NCBI GenBank assembly: GCA_013822275.1
Contig: PNKC01000010.1
Span: 1-64,000 of the forward strand
DNA: 64,000 bases
Reading direction: 5' to 3'
Source: Anaerolinea sp.
GTDB lineage: Bacteria; Chloroflexota; Dehalococcoidia; Tepidiformales; Tepidiformaceae
The first letter of the stretch is position 1. Every line of letters starts with the position of its first letter. This document shows, in pieces, positions 1-9,116 of the stretch. Position numbers and translations under genes: made by a program. Below the pieces are notes generated by a model that did no database searches, was not told the DNA's origin, and saw only the letters and a list, made by a program, of their open reading frames with translations.

Positions 1-49
1 CGAATCGCTGCCGGGCGTGAGCGTCGTGCTGGAGTCGCTTTTTCGCTAG
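1..49 (+). CDS. C-terminal fragment of a CDS truncated by the window edge (...ESLPGVSVVLESLFR*)
   Basis: Open frame from base 2 to TAG at 47-49. Confidence 0.5.
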   Translation, partial: ESLPGVSVVLESLFR

Positions 50-93
50 GGGCGATGCCGGACGGCATACGTTGGAGGAGAGAGGTGCGGCGT

Positions 94-813
94 ATGTCCA
101 GGCCGATTCAGGGCCTCCTGCTCGACCTCGACGACACGATCGTGGACTGGGCCGACTCTGGGACTGCCCTCCTGCTTACCTGTCGAGATATCGCGGCTAT
201 CCGGCCGGACCTGGACCACGAGCGTCTGCTCGATGCAAACACGAGCCTCTGGCCCGAATACTGGCGGACGGTGGAGGATGCCTGGACGCTTGGGCGCCTC
301 CCAGGAAGGAGCGTCTCGATAGAGGCCTGGCGGCGCACGCTGCAAAGCTGCGGGTGCGATGACCAGGCCCTCGCCGTCTGGTCGCAAGAGCGCCACTGGG
401 CCCATCGTGCCGAAACGGTCCGCGTCTTTGACGATGTCAGGGTGCTGCTGCAAGCCCTCGCCGGTCGGGTACCGCTGGGCCTCGTCACAAACGGTGCGGC
501 AGATACACAGCGCCACGCACTCCAAAGCCTGGGCCTTGAGGGCCTTTTCGCGACCGTCTTCATATCCGGCGAACGCGGGATCGCGAAACCCGCGCCCGAG
601 GTCTTCGCGATTACGCTCGAGGAGCTTGGTGTAGCCTTTGACAATGCGTGGCATGTCGGTGACAGCGTCCGAACGGATGTCGCCGGCGCCAAGGCGGCGG
701 GCATTACCGCCGTCTGGCTGAACCGGCTCGGGCGGCCGCGGGATCACGTGGGGCCCGCCCCGGACCACGAGATCCGCTCACTTGCCGAGCTCCCCGGATT
801 ACTTTCAGGATAG
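94..813 (+). CDS. HAD-superfamily hydrolase
   Basis: LLLDLDDTIVDW motif I, GLVTNGAADTQ motif II, KPAPEVF and HVGDSVRTDVAGAKAAG motif IV; ATG 94 in frame with the listed ORF. Confidence 0.9.
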   Translation: MSRPIQGLLLDLDDTIVDWADSGTALLLTCRDIAAIRPDLDHERLLDANTSLWPEYWRTVEDAWTLGRLPGRSVSIEAWRRTLQSCGCDDQALAVWSQERHWAHRAETVRVFDDVRVLLQALAGRVPLGLVTNGAADTQRHALQSLGLEGLFATVFISGERGIAKPAPEVFAITLEELGVAFDNAWHVGDSVRTDVAGAKAAGITAVWLNRLGRPRDHVGPAPDHEIRSLAELPGLLSG

Positions 814-827
814 CCCCATCACCTCCG

Positions 828-1631
828 CTAACCGCCGTAACTGACAGCGAGGCCGGCGCGGGCGTCTGACTGGATGCCGTACTGGGGGATTGGGTAGCGA
901 AGGCCGTTGGCGGCGAGGCGCTTCATCGCCGCGATGGCGCGCGGCAAGTACTTTGGCGGCAGGGCCATGAGCAGTTCGTCATCGTTCACGCCACCGTAGC
1001 GGCGCTCAGCAAAGCAAGGGATGGCGAGGCTCGGCTCGCCGGTCTTGAGGGCGCGGCCCCAGGAATCGGCGCAGGCGGATTCGCCAACGACGCTCCATTC
1101 GAACTTCTTGTAGCCGGACCACTGGAGGCCGTTGATGAGGATGATCATCTGGCCCGGGGTGGCGTACACGAGGCAGATATCTGGCGGGTCCAGGCGGCCG
1201 GAGGTGAGCGGCGAGACCGCCATCGCCTGGTACTGCCCGAAGGGGACGCAGTCCATCGCGGCCTGGTGCTGGGCTGAATCTTCGATGGTTTCGAACCAGA
1301 CGCCGGCCATGTTCTTGCCTGAGAGCCACCGGTCGTCGCGCGGGTGAAGGCCGATGACCGCGCCGCATTGGGCGCCGACCAGGTCGTCACTCGTGATGCC
1401 CACAGTCCAGCCAAGCCGCGCCGCCTGGGCGACGATCTGGTCGGTGGTGTGGATGGACTGGGGGCGGCGGATCTTCGGCACGGCCTCCATCTCGGCGACG
1501 GTGGCGAACATCTTCATGCCGATGGGGGTAGTCTTCAGGCGGAGGAGCTGGTTGAGTTCGGTGACGAGCGTGGGCCAGTCGTAGGAAGTGGGCTCTTCGG
1601 AGGGGATGGCGTCCAGATCGATGGTGGTCAT
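828..1631 (-). CDS. DUF169 family protein
   Basis: TTPIGMKMF...CGAVIGLHPRD; start MTTIDLD preceded by TACCCT. Confidence 0.75.
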   Translation of the reverse strand: MTTIDLDAIPSEEPTSYDWPTLVTELNQLLRLKTTPIGMKMFATVAEMEAVPKIRRPQSIHTTDQIVAQAARLGWTVGITSDDLVGAQCGAVIGLHPRDDRWLSGKNMAGVWFETIEDSAQHQAAMDCVPFGQYQAMAVSPLTSGRLDPPDICLVYATPGQMIILINGLQWSGYKKFEWSVVGESACADSWGRALKTGEPSLAIPCFAERRYGGVNDDELLMALPPKYLPRAIAAMKRLAANGLRYPIPQYGIQSDARAGLAVSYGG

Positions 1632-1692
1632 GCGCGAGGGTAGGCGCATTCGGGGAGAAATGTCATCACCCGGCCACGGGGGCCCCGGACGC

Positions 1693-2838
1693 CTACTTCT
1701 TCAAGGGGCGCCGGGCCCATTCCTCCCAGGTCGCCCAGGCGAGCTTGTTTGCCCCATCACTACGGCGGAGGCCGATGTCCTTGAAGACCGCGGAGCCGCC
1801 CCCGCTGGCGAAAGAAGGGTCCAGGGCGGCGAACCAGACGACCATCGAGAAACCGAGAGAGTTCGAATCCTGGAGCAAGCGCGCCAGGTAGGCCTGCTGG
1901 TCCTCTTCCGTGCCAACGCTGACGTAGCCCTCCACGGGCGCGGAGGCGTAGCCGGTTTCCGAAATGAGGATTTCTCCGTCCCAGCGTTGCTTGAGCTGCG
2001 AGTAGTAGTCCGGGCGGATTTCGGCGGCGGAGCGGACACCGCTGAGGAAGGGGTAGGTGCTGATAGCGAGCACATCCATCTTCCCGCGGAAGCGGTCGAT
2101 CACTTCCCAGTGCGGCGGGTGAATCGCGTCGAAATTCCCTTCCAGGTCTTCCAACTGGAACGTGGGAAACACTTTCGTGCGGGAGTTGTTGTGCTTGGCG
2201 GCGTCGTACGCCTCGTTGTAGAGCGAGACGAACGCTTCGAACTGGCGAGGCGTCCGCTCGTAGAGCATGTTGATCTCGACGCCAATGGCCAGGTAGTCCG
2301 GCTTGTAGTTCTTTACGACGTGGGTTGTATAAGCGATGAAGGCGGCCCGCAGGCGGGGGTCGTTGAAGCCTTCGTCCTGGCTGATCCCGGCCGGCAAGTT
2401 GGCAAGCCGGCTGCGCTGGACGCCGCCGTCCGTGGGGTCAATGGCGTAGAAGCGCGTCAGACCGTTGTACTGGTCCAACAGCGCGGTCTCCTGCCGTGTC
2501 GTATCGGCCGTAGTCCTGGAGACCGACCCCCCGGGGAGGAAGTCTTCCCACGGCGGGGTGCGCTGAATGAGCACGACATCCGCGTATTGGGCGGCGGTCG
2601 CGAAGGTGCCGACGTAGGCGTCGCTCGTCCGCTCCGCGGGCAGCGTGCTGAATCCCAGGCGAATGGTGCGGGGCTCACCGGCTTCCGGCGGGCGGGTGAC
2701 GGCGGGCCCGGGCCCGTCTCCCTCGTCCGGACCGCTGTCCGAACCGCAGGCAGAAGCGGCGAAGAACAACGCGAACATGGACACGGCTGCTACAATCACA
2801 AGCGCGGGGTGTGGCCGGGAACGGTCAGGAGTGGCCAT
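1693..2838 (-). CDS. Secreted lipoprotein with glycoside-hydrolase-like (GH53-like TIM barrel) domain
   Basis: Lipobox FFAASACGSD; DYLAIGVEINML and ILISETGYASAP catalytic-like motifs; start uncertain (overlaps divergent PBP start). Confidence 0.6.
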   Translation of the reverse strand: MATPDRSRPHPALVIVAAVSMFALFFAASACGSDSGPDEGDGPGPAVTRPPEAGEPRTIRLGFSTLPAERTSDAYVGTFATAAQYADVVLIQRTPPWEDFLPGGSVSRTTADTTRQETALLDQYNGLTRFYAIDPTDGGVQRSRLANLPAGISQDEGFNDPRLRAAFIAYTTHVVKNYKPDYLAIGVEINMLYERTPRQFEAFVSLYNEAYDAAKHNNSRTKVFPTFQLEDLEGNFDAIHPPHWEVIDRFRGKMDVLAISTYPFLSGVRSAAEIRPDYYSQLKQRWDGEILISETGYASAPVEGYVSVGTEEDQQAYLARLLQDSNSLGFSMVVWFAALDPSFASGGGSAVFKDIGLRRSDGANKLAWATWEEWARRPLKK

Positions 2839-4873
2839 GCGGGGGATTTTCCTCGGGGCGGTGGTTCTGGGTTTGGTTGCCGGGGGCATCGTTGCCGGGG
2901 CGCGGGCCGTCTCCTGGGGTGGTAACGGTGGGGCGAAAGTGGCTGGCGCTCCGGCAGAGGCGGGTTCTGCCAGGGCGACGGTTGAGGCGTTCGCCACGGC
3001 GTGGTCAGCCGAAAACTATGAAGCCCTCTTTTTGCTCCTCGACCCGGAATCTCAGCGGGCGACAACGCTTGAGCAGTTCGCGGATACGTACGCTTCGTTC
3101 GCTTCGGAAATGACCCGGATAGACCTCCGCGTAACGCCCGGGGAGGTGCGAGGCTCCCAGGCAACACTCTCCGTGAACCTGGCTACAGCCTATTTCGGGC
3201 AGTTCGAATATACCACCGTCCTTAACCTGACCAAGACGCCGGCCGCCTGGGCGGTGCACTGGGACCCCTCCGCCATTCACCCGGACATGAGCGGGGGCCA
3301 GGCATTCAAGAGCGCGGTCCAGCGGCCGGTGCGGGGTACGATTTTCGACCGCAACGGCGCCCCGCTCGCTGTCACGCGGGACGTGCGCTTTCTGGGGTTG
3401 AACCGGAGCGCGGTAGGGGACCGGATAGCGCTGACAAACGCCCTTGTCGCCTTCGGCTTCAGCAAGGAGCAGGTGGACGCGGCGTTTGCCAGCCCTGCCG
3501 GCCAATCACAACGCGTACAGGTTGGTCCCGTACCGGATGAGAAGGCCGAGGCGGCATCGACGCAGTTGCGGGGCATCCCGGGCGTGCTCCTCTACTTCGA
3601 GTCGCGGCGAGTCCACCCCCTCGGCGCGGCGGCGGCCCACGTCGTCGGATACACACGCGAACTCACGGCGGAGGAGCTGGCCAGGCGTCCGGGTGAAGGC
3701 TTGCGCCCGGGAGACCGCGTCGGCGCCACCGGCATCGAAGCGAGCATGGAGGCCGTGCTCGCCGGGAAGGTGGGAAGCGAACTGCGGCTGGTCGATGCGG
3801 GCGGGGCGACGGTGAGGACGATCCTCAGCCGCGAGTACGTGGCGGCGAAGGAGGTGAGGACGACGCTCGACGCTCGTGTGCTCCAGGCGGCGGCGGGACG
3901 GCTCGGTGAGCGCGCGGGCGCGGCGGTTGTGATCGACCCGCGGACGAACTTCGTCCTCGCTATGAACAGTTCGCCCTCCTTCGACCCGGACGCCTTCGAA
4001 CGGAACGACCGGGCCGCGCTGGCAGCGATCACCGCCGCGGCGGGCTCCCCGTTGACGAACCGTGCAACCGCGGGGCTGTACTCGGCCGGTTCCACGTTCA
4101 AGTTGATCACCGGCGCCGCGGGCCTCGTGTATGGCGGCTACAAGCCGTCTGACCTGCTGGAGTGCGGTGCGGTCTGGCGTGGCGTGGACCCGCCCAGGCG
4201 CAACTGGGAAGGCGGGCAGGGATTGCTGACGATCGCCCAGGGGCTCATGCGGTCGTGCAACTCGGTGTTCTATGAAATCGGCCTGACGCTTTACAACGGC
4301 ACCGAGGGGGCGCTTTCGAAGATGGCGCGCGAGTTCGGCTTGGGGGCGGCGAGCGGCATTGTTGGGCTGGGGGAGGAGGAGGGGCTCGTCCCGGATGCCG
4401 CCTGGAAGCGGACGAAGACAGGGCTGCCATGGTACCCGGGGGACGAGGTGAACCTGGCGATCGGGCAGGGGGACCTGCTGATTACGCCGCTTCAACTGGC
4501 CAATGCGTACTCCACCTTCGTGAGCAACGCCCTGCGCGCGCCGGTCGTGCTCGCGGGGGAAGAGGCAAAAGTCCGCGGAACCCTGCCCCTGACGCCCGAG
4601 CAGAAGGCGCATCTTCTGCTCGGTTTGAAGCTGGTGACCAGCGCCACGGGGACAGCCTCGGCGGCCTTCGCGCTGGCCGGGTACACGGACTTCGCGGGAA
4701 AGTCCGGGACGGCGGAGGACGTGGGGACGCAACAACACGTACTCTTCGTGGCGATGTCCCCAGCGAACGCGCCAACGGCGCTCGTGGCAATCGTCCTGGA
4801 CGAAGGGCAATCGGGCTCGATCGAGGCGGGGCCGATCGCGCGAGACCTGGTGTTGGTGGCGAACAAGCCGTAG
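2837..4873 (+). CDS. Penicillin-binding protein with NTF2-like MecA_N domain and transpeptidase domain
   Basis: RGTIFDRNGAPLA, STFK (GSTFKLITG), SCN (RSCNSVFYE), KSGT (AGKSGTAED); SD AGGAG before ATG 2837. Confidence 0.9.
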   Translation: MRGIFLGAVVLGLVAGGIVAGARAVSWGGNGGAKVAGAPAEAGSARATVEAFATAWSAENYEALFLLLDPESQRATTLEQFADTYASFASEMTRIDLRVTPGEVRGSQATLSVNLATAYFGQFEYTTVLNLTKTPAAWAVHWDPSAIHPDMSGGQAFKSAVQRPVRGTIFDRNGAPLAVTRDVRFLGLNRSAVGDRIALTNALVAFGFSKEQVDAAFASPAGQSQRVQVGPVPDEKAEAASTQLRGIPGVLLYFESRRVHPLGAAAAHVVGYTRELTAEELARRPGEGLRPGDRVGATGIEASMEAVLAGKVGSELRLVDAGGATVRTILSREYVAAKEVRTTLDARVLQAAAGRLGERAGAAVVIDPRTNFVLAMNSSPSFDPDAFERNDRAALAAITAAAGSPLTNRATAGLYSAGSTFKLITGAAGLVYGGYKPSDLLECGAVWRGVDPPRRNWEGGQGLLTIAQGLMRSCNSVFYEIGLTLYNGTEGALSKMAREFGLGAASGIVGLGEEEGLVPDAAWKRTKTGLPWYPGDEVNLAIGQGDLLITPLQLANAYSTFVSNALRAPVVLAGEEAKVRGTLPLTPEQKAHLLLGLKLVTSATGTASAAFALAGYTDFAGKSGTAEDVGTQQHVLFVAMSPANAPTALVAIVLDEGQSGSIEAGPIARDLVLVANKP

Positions 4874-4993
4874 CCGTTGGCCAGGAGCATGGCGCCACCG
4901 TTGGCCTGGTCAACCGAGAAGTCGGCGAGGCGGCGCCCGCTCCGGCAGATCGCGGTTCTGTGATTGCCCGATGGCCGGTGGCCGACGGCTGGC

Positions 4994-6250
4994 TCACGCC
5001 AGGACTTCGCGGACCATGCCCCCGGCGACCGTCAGGTGGGTGGCGGGGTCGATGAGGATGAAGCTGCCGGTGTCGCGGCTGATGGCGTAGGGGTCGATGA
5101 AGACCGGTTCGAGCGTCTTGATGGTGACGCGGCCGATTTCGTTCAAGGGGAAGCACTCGGGCGAGGCCAGGCGCTCGTAGTTCTCAACGTCCAGGCGGTC
5201 GTCCAGCGATTCGACCATACACTTCACCCGGCGGGTGGTGTGTTTGATCCAGAACTGCTGCCGCGCGCAGAGGGGCTTGCCGTCGCTCATCCAGCAGAGG
5301 TCGGCGGTAAAGCGGGTGGCCGCGGGGGCCGCATGGCCCGAGGCGACGATCATGTGGCCGCGGCTGACGTCGATGTTGTCCGCGATGCGGATGGCGACTG
5401 CCGTGCCGCTGTCCGCGGACTCCAGCGACTCGTGGTAGCGGTCGATGCCGGTGACGCGGGTGCGGGCGCCTATCGGCAGGACGGTTACTTCGTCTCCGAC
5501 GCGCACTTCGCCGGCTGCGATGGTGCCGGCGTAGGCGCGGTAGTCGTGGTACTCGTCGCGCTGGGGGCGAAGGACGTACTGCACGGGGAAGCGGAGGGCG
5601 GCGTGGCGCGCCGGGTCCGCCACTTCGACGGTTTCGAGGAACTGGAGCAGCGTTGGCCCTTCGTACCAGGGCATGTTGGTTGAGCGGTCCACGACGTTGT
5701 CGCCTGGGGCCGCGGCCACGGGGATGACGGTGACCTGCTCCACGCCAAGGTGGTCCGTGATGGCCCGGAACGCGTCCTCGATCTCATGCAGGCGGTTCTG
5801 CGACCAGCCGGCGAGGTCCATCTTGTTCACACAGAGGGCGAAGTGGCGGATGCCGAGGAGCGAGCAGATGGCAGCGTGGCGGCGGGTCTGGGAGACCACG
5901 CCGTTGCGGGCGTCGACGAGGATGAGGGCGAGGTCGGCGGTGGAGGCGCCGGTGACCATGTTGCGGGTGTACTGCACGTGCCCGGGCGAGTCGGCGATGA
6001 TGAACTTCCGCTTCGGCGTCGCGAAGTAACGGTAGGCGACGTCGATGGTGATGCCCTGCTCACGCTCCGCACGGAGGCCGTCCGTGAGGAGGGCGAGGTT
6101 CACTTCCTCCAGGCCCTGGGCCTCGCTCGCACGCTGGAGGCTGGCCATGGTGTCTTCGAAGACCTGCTTCGAGTCGTAAAGGAGGCGGCCGATGAGGGTG
6201 CTCTTGCCGTCGTCCACGGAACCGGCGGTCGCGATGCGGAGGAGATCCAT
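4994..6250 (-). CDS. cysN: Sulfate adenylyltransferase subunit 1 (GTPase)
   Basis: GSVDDGKSTLIGRLLYDSK, DSPGHVQYTRNM, NKMDLAGW; adjacent to cysD. Confidence 0.93.
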   Translation of the reverse strand: MDLLRIATAGSVDDGKSTLIGRLLYDSKQVFEDTMASLQRASEAQGLEEVNLALLTDGLRAEREQGITIDVAYRYFATPKRKFIIADSPGHVQYTRNMVTGASTADLALILVDARNGVVSQTRRHAAICSLLGIRHFALCVNKMDLAGWSQNRLHEIEDAFRAITDHLGVEQVTVIPVAAAPGDNVVDRSTNMPWYEGPTLLQFLETVEVADPARHAALRFPVQYVLRPQRDEYHDYRAYAGTIAAGEVRVGDEVTVLPIGARTRVTGIDRYHESLESADSGTAVAIRIADNIDVSRGHMIVASGHAAPAATRFTADLCWMSDGKPLCARQQFWIKHTTRRVKCMVESLDDRLDVENYERLASPECFPLNEIGRVTIKTLEPVFIDPYAISRDTGSFILIDPATHLTVAGGMVREVLA

Positions 6251-6300
6251 CTAGAGCGCCCCCAACGCAGCTTCCAGGCAGATCGCCTCTCGCCGCATTG

Positions 6301-6350
6301 CGCCCTCATCCGCCAACCCCTTCTCCCGACCCGGCGGGAGAAGGGGAGCG
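6301..6350. repeat. CTTCTCCCG hairpin repeat, copy 1
   Basis: GCCCTCATCCGCCAACCCCTTCTCCCGACCCGGCGGGAGAAGGGG. Confidence 0.8.
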
Positions 6351-6395
6351 GTCTGGAAGGAGAGTGTCCCCCCTGGGCGAAGCCGCATTCGGCGC

Positions 6396-6446
6396 AGCAT
6401 TAGAAATAGCCCTCCCGCTTGCGGTCTTCCATGGCCGCTTCGCTGA
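6396..6446. repeat. 51-bp duplicate of the cysD 3' end
   Basis: 49/51 identical to 6672-6722; encodes SEAAMEDRKREGYF* on the minus strand. Confidence 0.9.
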
Positions 6447-6450
6447 GGTG

Positions 6451-6500
6451 CGCCCTCACCCCCTGCCCCCTCTCCCGACCCGGCGGGAGAGGGGAAACGG
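6451..6500. repeat. CTTCTCCCG hairpin repeat, copy 2
   Basis: GCCCTCACCCCCTGCCCCCTCTCCCGACCCGGCGGGAGAGGGG. Confidence 0.8.
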
Positions 6501-6675
6501 AACTTGGCCGAAAGCGGTAAGTTGGCCACGCCGACTCCGGATTGTCGAGGGGGCAGGTCGCGTTGCACGGGGGAATTCTCACTCGCGAGCCCATTCTCCT
6601 CCTTGGGCGGAAGGACGATGAGCGAGGGGGAGCGATGGCTACTCCGTGACTGCGGCGAGTTCGGTGGTGTGAGCA

Positions 6676-7605
6676 CTAGAAGTAGCCCTCCCGCTTGCGG
6701 TCTTCCATGGCCGCTTCGCTGAACTTGTCGTCCGCGCGGCTCGCGCCCCGTTCGGTGATACGGGCGACAGCGACCTCGGCGATGACGTCGTGGATGGTCG
6801 AGGCTTCGGAGCGGAGGGCGGCGGTGCAGGTCATGTCACCAACGGTGCGGTAGCGGACGCGTTCCTTGAACGTCTTCTCCTGCGGGAGCATCTGGAGGTA
6901 GGGGCTGACGGACATGAGCATGCCGTCGCGTTCGAAGACTTCGCGTTCGTGGGTGAAGTAGATGGAGGGGACTTCGAGGTCCTCGCGCTCGATGTAGCTC
7001 CAGATGTCGAGCTCGGTCCAGTTGGAGAGGGGGAAGACGCGCATGTGCTCGCCCTTCATGTGCATCGCGTTGAAGAGGTGCCAGAGTTCGGGGCGCTGGT
7101 TGCGCGGGTCCCACTGGCCGAAGTCGTCGCGGAAGGAGAAAACGCGTTCCTTGGCGCGGGCCTTTTCCTCGTCGCGGCGGGCGCCGCCGAGGGCGGCGTT
7201 GAACTCGTGTTTCGCGATCGTGTTGAGGAGGACGGGCGTCTGCAGGCGGTTGCGGGAGGCGCGGACGCCACGCTCTTCGACCAGCTCGCCACGGTCGATC
7301 GCCTCCTGGACGGAGCCGACGATGAGTTTCGCGCCCAGCTCGGCGACGCGCCTGTCGCGGAAGGCGAGGACTTCGGGGAAGTTGTGGCCGGTATCAACAT
7401 GGACGACCGGGAAGGGGATCTTCGCCGGCCAGAAGGCCTTTTCGGCGATGCGCAGGAGGACGATGGAATCCTTGCCGCCGGAGAAGAGGAGGGCCGGGCG
7501 TTCAAATTCGGCGGCGACTTCGCGCATGATGAAGATGGCCTCGGCTTCGACCGTGTCCAGGTCCGAGTGACGGGCGGCGGGAAGTGTGGCCTGTTCCAGG
7601 GTCAT
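6676..7605 (-). CDS. cysD: Sulfate adenylyltransferase subunit 2
   Basis: LLFSGGKDSIVLLRIAEKAF, VDTGHNFPEV, C-term SEAAMEDRKREGYF. Confidence 0.95.
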   Translation of the reverse strand: MTLEQATLPAARHSDLDTVEAEAIFIMREVAAEFERPALLFSGGKDSIVLLRIAEKAFWPAKIPFPVVHVDTGHNFPEVLAFRDRRVAELGAKLIVGSVQEAIDRGELVEERGVRASRNRLQTPVLLNTIAKHEFNAALGGARRDEEKARAKERVFSFRDDFGQWDPRNQRPELWHLFNAMHMKGEHMRVFPLSNWTELDIWSYIEREDLEVPSIYFTHEREVFERDGMLMSVSPYLQMLPQEKTFKERVRYRTVGDMTCTAALRSEASTIHDVIAEVAVARITERGASRADDKFSEAAMEDRKREGYF

Positions 7606-7757
7606 CCGTTTCTCCACCTGTTTTCGGGTGCGCCTCGAAGGCCACAGCCCGGGTCCCCCTCCGTGTGCAGCACTGGGCACACGAGCGGGGTGTGCGGGAG
7701 TTGGCGGCCTGTGAGAAGGGGCAGCCGGGGGGTTCCGCGCAGTTAATAGTCGAGAAG

Positions 7758-7774
7758 TTGACCGAAAAAGTCAA
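7758..7774. promoter_or_regulatory. Inverted repeat TTGAC-cgaaaaa-GTCAA in cysD / methyltransferase divergent region
   Basis: Overlaps a TTGACT -35-like hexamer reading toward cysD. Confidence 0.45.
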
Positions 7775-7921
7775 GTATAGGCCATGAAGACGGCCAGATC
7801 GGCAAGAGGCTTGTGGCGGGCGCGGATTGACGGTACAAGAGGGGATTCCCGTTTCGCAGCCGTCCGTCGCAAGCCGCTCACGGCACCGGACAGGCTCGCT
7901 CGGGAATGGAAGAGGGGCAAC

Positions 7922-8767
7922 GTGGCCACAGACGAGGAACTCAAGGGACAACAGAAGAAGATCTGGGGTGGAGCAGCCGCCGACTGGGAGAAGTGGGACG
8001 ACTGGTTCGAGGAGCAGCAGGTGCCAGTGACGGACTGGCTCTGCACGAACGCCGGCCTGAAGCCCGGGATGCAGGTGCTGGACCTGGCGGCCGGCACGGG
8101 CCAGCCCGGGTTCACCGCCGCCGGGCGAGTCGGTTCGACCGGACGGGTGGTCTCCAGTGACTTTGCCCCGGAGATGGTCGCGGCGGCAACTCGTCTGAGC
8201 CAGCGCAAGGGCATCACCAACGTCGAGCATAAGGAAGTCGACATCGAGAACATCCCCTTCCCGGACGCGAGTTTCGATGCCGTGACCTGCCGGTTCGGGC
8301 TGATGTTTTGCCCCGATCCGGCAAGAGGCGCGGCGGAGATCGCCCGCGTGCTCAAGCCCGGCGGGCGCTTCGGGCTTGCGGTGTGGGATGTGCCGGCGCA
8401 AAACGCCCAGTTCACATCGTTCACGAGTGCGCTCGCTGAGATCGCGCCGCCGCCGCCGCCGAACCCCAGTGCTCCGGGGCTCTTCCGTCTCGCCGCACCG
8501 GGGGAGTTCGACTCTGTGTTGCGCGCCGGCGGGTTCGTTGATTTCAAGATCCAGTCGCTGGCCACGGAGTGGGAGTTCAGCTCGCCCGAAAACTACTGGG
8601 AGATCATGACCGAGCTGGCAGCCCCACTGAAAGCGGCCGCCGCTACATTGCCGCCAGAGACGCTTGCCCGGCTGAGGACGGCGGTCATCGAGGGGCTCCG
8701 CGCACGGCATGGCAGTGGCCCGCTGCGGCTGCTGGCTACCCCGCTCTGCGCGACTGGCCAGAAGTAG
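7922..8767 (+). CDS. Class I SAM-dependent methyltransferase (UbiE-like)
   Basis: VLDLAAGTGQPGF; GTG start with GAGGGG SD 5 nt upstream. Confidence 0.85.
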   Translation: MATDEELKGQQKKIWGGAAADWEKWDDWFEEQQVPVTDWLCTNAGLKPGMQVLDLAAGTGQPGFTAAGRVGSTGRVVSSDFAPEMVAAATRLSQRKGITNVEHKEVDIENIPFPDASFDAVTCRFGLMFCPDPARGAAEIARVLKPGGRFGLAVWDVPAQNAQFTSFTSALAEIAPPPPPNPSAPGLFRLAAPGEFDSVLRAGGFVDFKIQSLATEWEFSSPENYWEIMTELAAPLKAAAATLPPETLARLRTAVIEGLRARHGSGPLRLLATPLCATGQK

Positions 8768-9116
8768 CACTCAACCCGGCCTGGAGATGGCTGAAGGCGG
8801 CTGGAGGCCGGGATGTCTTCCAGGCTCGGTGCCGCGAGTTGAGCCTCGTCTCCCGCTTCAGGCGTGGCCCGGCCACGCACCCCAACCGTACCGGCCCCAT
8901 GGGGCCCGCGTGATGCGGTCAGCGTCACACCCACCACAAAGACATCAGGGGCCAGGACGATCAAGGTGGCCGACGCGACCTGCGTTTCGAACAGGGTGCC
9001 GGGGACTGTGACGTATTCAGCAATAACGGGCTCGTTCGCGACGCAACTGACCGTCAACGGCGAAACGAAGACCTGCAGGTTCAACTGGGTGCCAGGACCG
9101 TGACCACTCGCAGCCA

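Noticed and set aside
1588-2925. Long + strand ORF (445 aa) antisense to the lipoprotein gene, and similar long antisense ORFs (e.g. 3506-4810, 7502-8770, 17655-19067, 24674-25789, 26449-27993)
   Set aside because: High-GC shadow ORFs; Arg/Gly/Val-rich translations with no recognisable domains opposite well-supported genes.
4994-6250. Elongation factor Tu
   Set aside because: GTPase motifs are shared, but the order next to cysD and GSVDDGKSTLIGRLLYDSK identify CysN.
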